Shown one piece after another: positions 57,849 through 64,000 of a stretch of DNA of 64,000 bases (positions are counted from its first letter, which is position 1; each line of letters begins with the position of its first letter). This DNA is from Thalassobaculum sp. OXR-137 (GTDB lineage Bacteria > Pseudomonadota > Alphaproteobacteria > Thalassobaculales > Thalassobaculaceae): positions 3,766,001-3,830,000 of the forward strand of contig NZ_CP139715.1 of NCBI RefSeq assembly GCF_034377285.1, written 5' to 3'. Under the pieces are notes generated by a model, which ran no database searches, was not told the DNA's origin, and saw nothing but the letters and a program-made list of their open reading frames with translations. A program made the position numbers and the translations under genes.

Positions 57849-58796
57849 TCAGGTGCTGCGGCGCATGGCAGTCTCGCGATGCCAGATGTACAGCCCGCTG
57901 GCGACGACCAGAGCCGCGCCGGCCAGGGTCCAGGATCCGGGCACGTCGCCCCATACGAACAGGCCGAGCAGCAGCGCCCAGAGAAGGCTGGTGTATTTGA
58001 ACGGCCCGACCAGACCGACCTCGCCGAGCCGCAGGCTCTCGATCATCAGCCCCTGGGCAACCGCCACCAGAACGGAGGTGGCGGCGATCAGGCCGAGCTC
58101 GGAAAGAGTGGGCACGACCCAGCCGAAGGGCAGAGTCAGCAGCCCGGCAAAGGCGACGATGCTGGTGGAGACGATCAGCACCATCAGCGTCGACTCCCCG
58201 CCGGTCCCCAGCCTGCGGGTCACGATGTCCCGCAGGGCACCGACGAAGGCGGCCACGATCGGGATCAGCGCGACGACGCGGAACATCTCCGGGGTCGGCC
58301 GCACCATGACGACGACGCCGGCGAAGCCGACCGCGACCGCGCTCCATCGCCGCCAGCCCACCGGCTCGCCCAGGATCAGGGCGGCGAGGGCGGTGGCGAA
58401 GATCGGGCCGGCGAAGGAGATGGCGATGGCATCGGCGATGGGCAGCAGCCAGAGCGAGGTGACGAACAGAAAGGTGGAGACCGCCATCAGCCCGCCGCGC
58501 GCCAGATGCAGCGGCCAGCTCTTGACCCGCAGGACCGATCCGCGGCCGGAGACGACGGCCCAGCTATAGACGAGCACCACCACAATCCCGCCGCGCATCG
58601 CCAGCACCTGACCCACCGGGTACCGCTCGGTGAGCCATTTCGCGATGGCGTCGTTGACGGTGAGGATGCCCGCCGCGGCAACCATCATCAGAATCGCCTT
58701 GGCGGCGTTGGAGGAACCGGCATGCGGCAGGGCGGGAGAGACCATCCGTCCAGTCATACGCTCGGCGGTGGGGGGAGGGAAGGTGCGAACATGCAC
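57849..58796 (-). CDS. EamA-family (DMT superfamily) transporter
   Basis: 315 aa with ten hydrophobic helices in two EamA repeats: the first begins AILMMVAAAGILTVNDAIAKW, the second ALIPIVAAFVGALRDIVTR. Such carriers export metabolites, often amino acids. The start is drawn at 58796, but ATGs up to 17 residues further in would also leave a complete protein. It is divergent from the ABC-F gene, 47 nt away. Confidence 0.88.
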   Translation of the reverse strand: MHVRTFPPPTAERMTGRMVSPALPHAGSSNAAKAILMMVAAAGILTVNDAIAKWLTERYPVGQVLAMRGGIVVVLVYSWAVVSGRGSVLRVKSWPLHLARGGLMAVSTFLFVTSLWLLPIADAIAISFAGPIFATALAALILGEPVGWRRWSAVAVGFAGVVVMVRPTPEMFRVVALIPIVAAFVGALRDIVTRRLGTGGESTLMVLIVSTSIVAFAGLLTLPFGWVVPTLSELGLIAATSVLVAVAQGLMIESLRLGEVGLVGPFKYTSLLWALLLGLFVWGDVPGSWTLAGAALVVASGLYIWHRETAMRRST

Positions 58797-58843
58797 GGGT
58801 TCCCGCTTGGCCGGCTCGGCCCCGTGGTGCTATCACCGCGCCC

Positions 58844-60730
58844 ATGCTGTCGATTCGAAACATCACCGTGCGCGTCGCCGGACGCATCCTGCTCGAAGAC
58901 GCCACCGCCACGATTCCGCCCGGACACCGGGTCGGCCTGGTCGGGCGCAACGGGACCGGTAAATCGACCCTGCTGAAGGTCATCGTCGGCGAGCTGCAGA
59001 CCGACCTGGGCTCGGTCAGCCTCACCGGGCCGTTCGCGCTGCAGAACGCCATCGGGTGGGTGCGTCAGGAGGCGCCGGGCGGCAGCGAGACGCCGATCGA
59101 GCATGTGCTGGCCGCCGACAAGGAACGCGCCGCCCTGCTGATCGAGTCGGAGACAGCAACCGACCCGAACCGGATCGCCGAAATCCAGACCCGCCTGGTC
59201 GATATCGACGCCCATGCCGCCCCGGCCCGGGCCGCCCGGATCCTCGCCGGTCTCGGCTTCACCGAGGACATGCAGAAGCGGCCGCTGTCGGAGTATTCCG
59301 GCGGCTGGCGGATGCGCGTGGCGCTGGCCGGCGTGCTGTTCCAGGAGCCGGAACTGCTCCTGCTCGACGAGCCGACCAACCACCTGGACCTGGAGACCAC
59401 GGTTTGGCTGGAGCAGCACCTCAAGGCCTATCCCAAGACGCTGATCGTCGTCAGCCACGACCGCGACCTGCTGAACGCGGTGCCGACCACGATCCTGCAG
59501 GTCGAGCGGCAGACCCTGAACCAGTACACCGGCAACTACGACACCTTCGAGCGCATGCGCGAGGAGCGGCTGGCGCAGATCGAGGCGGAACGCACCAAGC
59601 AGGAAGCCCAGCGCAAGCATCTGCAGTCCTTCGTCGACCGCTTCCGTGCCAAGGCGTCCAAGGCCCGCCAGGCCCAGAGCCGGATCAAGATGCTGGAGAA
59701 GATGGACGTGATCCCGGCGGCCGTGTCCGATCCGGAGACCCGCTTCCGCTTCCCCGAGCCGGAGGAACTGGCGCCGCCGCTGCTGGCGATCGACAAGGCG
59801 TCGATTGCCTACGAACCGGGCAAGCCGATCCTGCGCAACCTCGACCTGCGCCTGGATCCGGACGACCGCATCGGACTGCTCGGCGCCAACGGCAACGGCA
59901 AGACGACCCTGGCGCGCTTCATCGCAGGCGAACTTCAGGCCGCCAGCGGCGAGATCCATCGCGCGGCGAAGCTGCGGGTCGGCTATGTCGCCCAGCACCA
60001 TGCCGACGAACTCGATCCGAACGACACGGCGGTCGATCACCTCGCCCGCCGCCTGAAGGGGCAGCCGGTGGACCGGGTCCGCGCCCGGCTCGGCTCCGTC
60101 GGCCTGACCCAGGACAAGCAGACCACCCGGGTCGGGGCGCTTTCCGGCGGCGAGAAGGCGCGGCTGTCCCTGGCCCTGGTCATGGCCGACGATCCCCATG
60201 TCCTGGTGCTCGACGAGCCGACCAACCACCTCGACATCGACGCCCGCATCGCGCTGGTGCAGGCGATGAATGACTTTTCTGGCGCGGTCATCCTGATCAG
60301 CCATGACCGGCGCCTGATGGAGCTGACGGTCGACCGGCTGTGGCTGGTCGCCGACGGTACGGTGTCGCGCTTCGACGGCGACCTGACCGCCTATCGCGAC
60401 CGGATTCGCGACGACCGCCGCGGCGAGAAGAGCCGGGACAAGGACGGCGAGAAGGTCAACAAGAAGGACCAACGCCGCCAGAACGCCGAGAGCCGACGTC
60501 AGAACGCCGAGCTGCGCAAGCAGGCGAAGGACGCCGAGAAGGCCCTGGAAAAGCTCGTGCAGCAACGCGAGGCGGTGGTCGCCAAACTCGGCGACTCCTC
60601 GACCTATGACGGGTCGACCGCGGAGCTGCAGAAGCTTATCCAGAAGAAGGCGGATCTCGACGCCGCCATCGAGAAGGCCGAGGAACACTGGCTGGCAACC
60701 GCCGAGGCGCTGGAATCGACAGCGGCCTGA
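58844..60730 (+). CDS. ABC-F family ATPase (Uup/YheS-like)
   Basis: 628 aa with two ABC domains and no membrane segments. Walker A motifs are GRNGTGKST and GANGNGKTT; signature motifs SEYSGGWRMR and ALSGGEKAR; the P-site linker lies between (EERLAQIEAERTKQEAQRKHLQ). A C-terminal coiled coil rich in Lys, Gln and Glu (about 530-620) resembles the DNA/RNA-binding end of Uup. ABC-F proteins act on the ribosome E site. A rhodanese gene starts 20 nt later. Confidence 0.94.
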   Translation: MLSIRNITVRVAGRILLEDATATIPPGHRVGLVGRNGTGKSTLLKVIVGELQTDLGSVSLTGPFALQNAIGWVRQEAPGGSETPIEHVLAADKERAALLIESETATDPNRIAEIQTRLVDIDAHAAPARAARILAGLGFTEDMQKRPLSEYSGGWRMRVALAGVLFQEPELLLLDEPTNHLDLETTVWLEQHLKAYPKTLIVVSHDRDLLNAVPTTILQVERQTLNQYTGNYDTFERMREERLAQIEAERTKQEAQRKHLQSFVDRFRAKASKARQAQSRIKMLEKMDVIPAAVSDPETRFRFPEPEELAPPLLAIDKASIAYEPGKPILRNLDLRLDPDDRIGLLGANGNGKTTLARFIAGELQAASGEIHRAAKLRVGYVAQHHADELDPNDTAVDHLARRLKGQPVDRVRARLGSVGLTQDKQTTRVGALSGGEKARLSLALVMADDPHVLVLDEPTNHLDIDARIALVQAMNDFSGAVILISHDRRLMELTVDRLWLVADGTVSRFDGDLTAYRDRIRDDRRGEKSRDKDGEKVNKKDQRRQNAESRRQNAELRKQAKDAEKALEKLVQQREAVVAKLGDSSTYDGSTAELQKLIQKKADLDAAIEKAEEHWLATAEALESTAA

Positions 60731-60750
60731 CCGGCGGACCAAGGGAGGAA

Positions 60751-62355
60751 ATGGATATGGCCAAGACGATCGACGCAGCGACCCTGAAGGCGACGCTGGA
60801 CGGGGACGGGGAGATCGCGCTGATCGACGTGCGCGAACAGGCGGCCTACGGGGCGTCGCATCCGATCCTCGCGGCCAATATCCCGCTTGGTCAGCTCGAG
60901 ATGCGGGTCGGCGAGCAGGTCCCGCGCCGCTCCACGCGCATCGTGGTCGAGGACGCGGGCGAGGGGTTGGCCCAGCGGGCCGCCGCGCTGCTGGAAGGCT
61001 TCGGCTATACCGACGTATCGGTCCTTGGGGGCGGCACCAAGGCCTGGGCCGATGCCGGGTTCGAGCTGTTCAGCGGCATGTACGTCCCGTCCAAGGCGTT
61101 CGGCGAGTTCGTCGAGCATGCCTATGACACGCCGTCTGTATCGGCCGACGAATTGAAGGCGATGATGGATTCCGGCGAGAAGCTGGTCGTCCTCGACAGC
61201 CGGCCGATGGACGAGTACCGGGTCATGAACATCCCCACCGGCATCGACGTGCCGGGCGCCGAGCTGGTCTATCGGGTCGGGCAGGTTGCACCCGATGCCG
61301 ATACCACCGTGGTGGTGAACTGCGCCGGCCGCACCCGGTCGATCATCGGCGCCCAGTCGCTGATCAATGCCGGCATCCCCAACAAGGTTGTGGCCTTGCG
61401 CAATGGCACCATGGGCTGGCACCTGTCGGGCTATCAGCTCGAGCATGGCAACGACCGCACCGCCCCGGCGCCGGCGGACGACACGTTCGCCAAGGCGCTG
61501 GACCATGCGCAGGCCTGTGCCAAGCGGTTCGGGGTAAAGACCGTGGACGCCGACACCTTGGACAGCTGGCGCGGCGAGCGGGACAGCCGCACCCTTGCCA
61601 TTCTCGATGTGCGCACCCTGGAGGAGTTCGAGGCGCAGCGCATCGCCGACAGCCGGCACGCCCCGGGTGGCCAGCTCGTGCAGGCGACCGACAGCTACCT
61701 GCCGGTGCGCAACGCCCGCGTCGTCCTGGTCGACGACCGCAAGGTCCGTGCGCTGATGACCGCGAGCTGGCTTGTCCAGCTCGGCTGGAACGACGTCCAT
61801 GTGCTGGACGCCCCCATGGACAGCCAGCGGACGGCCTCGGGGCGCTACACGCCGGAGATCCTCGGCCTGGAGACGGTGGCCCACGTCAAGTCGGTCCCCG
61901 CCGCGGCGGCCAAGGCGCTGGTGGAAGCGGGGGCCGTCATTCTGGATCTGGCCAAGGCGCTGGACTATCGCGACGCACATCCCGAGGGGGCGTGGTGGGC
62001 CGGCCGCGTCGCAATCGCGGAGAACCTGTCGAAGATCCCGGCGGACAAGATCCTCGTCCTCACCTCGCCGGACGGGATGCTGGCGCGCTTCGCCGCCGCC
62101 GATCTGGCCGACAGCGGCCGCGAGGTGGTCACGATCGACGGAGGCACGGCCGCCTGGAAGGTCGCGAACCTGCCGATGCAGAGCGGCATGACGGCCGTAC
62201 TGTCGGAGCCGAATGACAGTTACCTGCGGCCCTACGACCGCACCAACAAGGCGGAAATCGAGAAGGCGATGAACGACTACCTGACGTGGGAAGTCGCGCT
62301 GGTCGAGCAGATCAAGAAGGCCGGCGGCATCAGCTTCAAGCACTTCCCGGCCTGA
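60751..62355 (+). CDS. Four-domain rhodanese-like protein
   Basis: 534 aa preceded by GGGAGGAA. Four rhodanese modules can be traced, each with a VxxLDVR-type strand and a GxxxW end: about 8-103, 128-230, 245-365 and 380-478. Only the second keeps the catalytic Cys (C191 in NCAGRTRS). The first has Asp68 at that place (VEDAGEG), the third VDDRKV and the fourth TSPDGM. One active and three regulatory or binding domains are implied. It probably moves sulfane sulfur; the acceptor is unknown. Co-transcription with the ABC-F gene is likely. Confidence 0.88.
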   Translation: MDMAKTIDAATLKATLDGDGEIALIDVREQAAYGASHPILAANIPLGQLEMRVGEQVPRRSTRIVVEDAGEGLAQRAAALLEGFGYTDVSVLGGGTKAWADAGFELFSGMYVPSKAFGEFVEHAYDTPSVSADELKAMMDSGEKLVVLDSRPMDEYRVMNIPTGIDVPGAELVYRVGQVAPDADTTVVVNCAGRTRSIIGAQSLINAGIPNKVVALRNGTMGWHLSGYQLEHGNDRTAPAPADDTFAKALDHAQACAKRFGVKTVDADTLDSWRGERDSRTLAILDVRTLEEFEAQRIADSRHAPGGQLVQATDSYLPVRNARVVLVDDRKVRALMTASWLVQLGWNDVHVLDAPMDSQRTASGRYTPEILGLETVAHVKSVPAAAAKALVEAGAVILDLAKALDYRDAHPEGAWWAGRVAIAENLSKIPADKILVLTSPDGMLARFAAADLADSGREVVTIDGGTAAWKVANLPMQSGMTAVLSEPNDSYLRPYDRTNKAEIEKAMNDYLTWEVALVEQIKKAGGISFKHFPA

Positions 62356-62376
62356 CACCAGCCTGCCGAGGACCGT

Positions 62377-63516
62377 TCAGACGAGCGGTTCCTCGACCAG
62401 TTCGGTGTCCAGCACCAGTTCTCTGAACCGTTTGTACAGTCGGGGTTCAAGATGAGTTCCGACAATCGAGTCCATGATGTCGAATGCCTGGTCCCGCTCC
62501 ATCGGCGGCTTGTAGTCCCGCCGGTCCGTGAGCGCGGAGAAGATGTCGACCACGGCGGTGCATAGGGACATTTCGTGGATCTGTCCGCGGGCCTGGCCGT
62601 CAGGGTAGCCCGTGCCGTCGAGCTTCTCGTGGTGGTGCCGGACGGCTGCGACCAGAGCCGGCAGGTCGCTGTAGCCGTCCTGGACGAGGTCGGCGCCGAA
62701 CACCGGATGCAGGTTCATCACCCGACGTTCGTCCTCTGTGAGGGATCCGGGCTTCGCCAGGATCGCCAGCGGTACCTGCATCTTGCCGATATCGTGAAGC
62801 AACCCGGTCTCCGCCATCAGCCGAAGCTGGTCCTGCGGGACGCCGATGGCCCGGCCGAAGGACGCCATCAGGATTCCGACCCGAAGACTATGAGCGAAGG
62901 TGTTGTCGTGGTGCCCCCGAAGCTGATGAAGCATGGGCGCCACGCTCGGATCGCCCGCGAGGTCGACCACGCTCGCGGCGGCAGTGGCCACCAGGCGCCG
63001 CCCCTCCAGATCGATCGCACCGCTTTCGGCCATGCCCTCGAGCCGGGTGAAGAGCTGGCGGCTGTCCCGGATCACCCGGGAGGCCGGGGCGGAGAGGGCG
63101 CCGATCGCCTCGTCTTCGGTGGCGGTGCCGTGGGCCCGCCAGAACCGCTCCAGGAACTCGCCCGGCTCCGGCGCCCCGACGATCGCCGCGTCGATCACGC
63201 CCTCCTCGAGCAGGCGTCCCACCTGCAGGGTCTGTTTCGGCGCCACCATGATCAGTGTCCGCCGGCTGTCGCCGCGCAGGGCGTGGGCCTGCTGGGCGAG
63301 CCAGATCCCGTCGCCGCCGACGAGCTGGTCCTCGATGATGACCGCGTCGGGCCGGCTCTCGATCGCGTCCGACGCGGTGGAATCGTTCCCCGTCACCGTG
63401 ATCGCGAACGTCTCCCGCAGCGTGTTGAGCACGGCCGCATAGCGTGCCGGACGGCTGGTGCAGAACACGAGCCGCGGCTTGCGGGGCGGGGAGGCGGGGC
63501 GGTCGGCCAAGGGCAT
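62377..63516 (-). CDS. HD-GYP cyclic-di-GMP phosphodiesterase with degenerate receiver domain
   Basis: 379 aa. The C-terminal half is an intact HD-GYP domain: LLHDIGKMQVPL with the HD pair, then HHEKLDGTGYPDGQ. The N-terminal 120 residues fold like a response-regulator receiver, but the acidic pocket reads VFCTSRP and the phosphorylation strand VIIEDQ, with Glu62 in place of the acceptor Asp. It is therefore probably not activated by phosphorylation. It should hydrolyse cyclic di-GMP, affecting motility or attachment. Confidence 0.9.
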   Translation of the reverse strand: MPLADRPASPPRKPRLVFCTSRPARYAAVLNTLRETFAITVTGNDSTASDAIESRPDAVIIEDQLVGGDGIWLAQQAHALRGDSRRTLIMVAPKQTLQVGRLLEEGVIDAAIVGAPEPGEFLERFWRAHGTATEDEAIGALSAPASRVIRDSRQLFTRLEGMAESGAIDLEGRRLVATAAASVVDLAGDPSVAPMLHQLRGHHDNTFAHSLRVGILMASFGRAIGVPQDQLRLMAETGLLHDIGKMQVPLAILAKPGSLTEDERRVMNLHPVFGADLVQDGYSDLPALVAAVRHHHEKLDGTGYPDGQARGQIHEMSLCTAVVDIFSALTDRRDYKPPMERDQAFDIMDSIVGTHLEPRLYKRFRELVLDTELVEEPLV

Positions 63517-63598
63517 CTCTACGAGTCGTTTGGCCCAACGCGCTTATCGGGCCCGTGAGGATAGGTACAGCGGTCTTTCGGAGCGGTTAACAGGATAA

Positions 63599-64000
63599 TC
63601 ATCCCGCCGCGGCGGCGACGGCCCGCATCCGGTCCAGGCCGGCTTCGACATCGGCGATCAGGTCGTCCGGATCCTCAAGGCCGGTATAGAACCGGACGAT
63701 CGGTCCCTCATGGGGCCAGGCGGTGGCGCTGCGCTCCAGGGTGATGTCGGTCGGCTTCACCAGGCTTTCGAAACCGCCCCAGCTCGCCCCCATGCCGAAC
63801 AGGGTGAGACCGTCGTAGAAGGCGGCCAGAGCCTGATCTGGCACCGGCTTGAAGACGGCCGAGAACAGCCCGCTGCAGCCGGTGAAATCGCGCTTCCACA
63901 GAGCATGGTCCGGATGGCTTTCCAGCGCCGGATGCAGCACGCACTCGATTTCCGGCCGCTGCTCCATCCAGCGGGCCAGGGCGAGGCCGGTCTCGCCGGT
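63599..64000 (-). CDS. Cystathionine beta-lyase-like PLP enzyme, C-terminal part, truncated by window edge
   Basis: 134 residues to the edge; the frame stays open through base 64000 (TGETGLALARW ahead of an internal ATG at 63967), so the N-terminal PLP-binding part lies outside. The C-terminal domain of Cys/Met-metabolism enzymes is recognisable: VLHPALESHPDHALWKRDF, GCSGLFSAVF, GASWGGFESLV and VRFYTGLEDPDDLIADVEAGLDR. The GASWGGFESL segment is typical of MetC. It would cleave cystathionine to homocysteine. Confidence 0.88.
   Translation of the reverse strand, partial: TGETGLALARWMEQRPEIECVLHPALESHPDHALWKRDFTGCSGLFSAVFKPVPDQALAAFYDGLTLFGMGASWGGFESLVKPTDITLERSATAWPHEGPIVRFYTGLEDPDDLIADVEAGLDRMRAVAAAAG

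Overview
The window is GC-rich chromosomal DNA with no plasmid or phage backbone. Gene content points to an alphaproteobacterium, probably a Rhodospirillales relative. The evidence is the synteny rpoZ - single RelA/SpoT - acpS - lepB - rnc - era - recO - parC, a stand-alone NDUFS4-type complex I subunit gene, a divergent lytic transglycosylase/dapA/smpB block, and many CoA-ester genes. The genus cannot be fixed from sequence alone.

Layout. 1-9315 (+): an acyl-CoA operon with two CaiB/BaiF-type genes, a BadI/MenB-like ring-opening hydrolase, an acyl-CoA ligase, a hydratase, an acyl-CoA dehydrogenase, a 3-hydroxyacyl-CoA dehydrogenase plus a companion protein without a nucleotide-binding fold, and a quinone oxidoreductase. 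It resembles alicyclic or branched acid degradation. 9441-13157 (-): hydrolase, haloacid dehalogenase, lytic transglycosylase. 13352-27924: dapA, smpB, uracil-DNA glycosylase, NYN nuclease, folK, rpoZ, spoT, acpS, lepB, rnc, era, an IS110 element, a VIT-type metal transporter, recO and parC. 28118-30952 (-): bpt, motB, motA. 31118-40633: flavin reductase, threonine ammonia-lyase, FemAB/BioF2-like acyltransferase, small outer-membrane barrel, penicillin acylase, aldehyde dehydrogenase plus CoA-transferase, pyrophosphatase. 40714-47412 (-): CigR-like protein, a form II CO-dehydrogenase-type hydroxylase (S-L-M), glutathione-dependent formaldehyde dehydrogenase and CoxG. 47636-64000: antiporter, HD protein, universal stress protein, class IV aminotransferase behind a palindromic operator array, a TPP-riboswitch-controlled thiamine-precursor transporter, a deacetylase-like gene, two tRNAs, methyltransferases, ABC-F protein, four-domain rhodanese, HD-GYP protein and a partial cystathionine lyase.

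The most notable object is the IS110 element at about 22879-24072. Joining its flanks at a CT core restores a perfect 13-bp inverted repeat, so both ends can be placed. The 183 nt ahead of the transposase fold like a bridge RNA: a 5' hairpin, then a loop closed by a 10-bp stem. That loop carries two segments complementary, with G-T wobbles, to the left and right halves of the site where this copy sits. The guide and its target can therefore be read from one locus.

Three families of long-armed intergenic inverted repeats recur through the window, mostly at gene ends. One family shares its outer sequence with the IS110 target.
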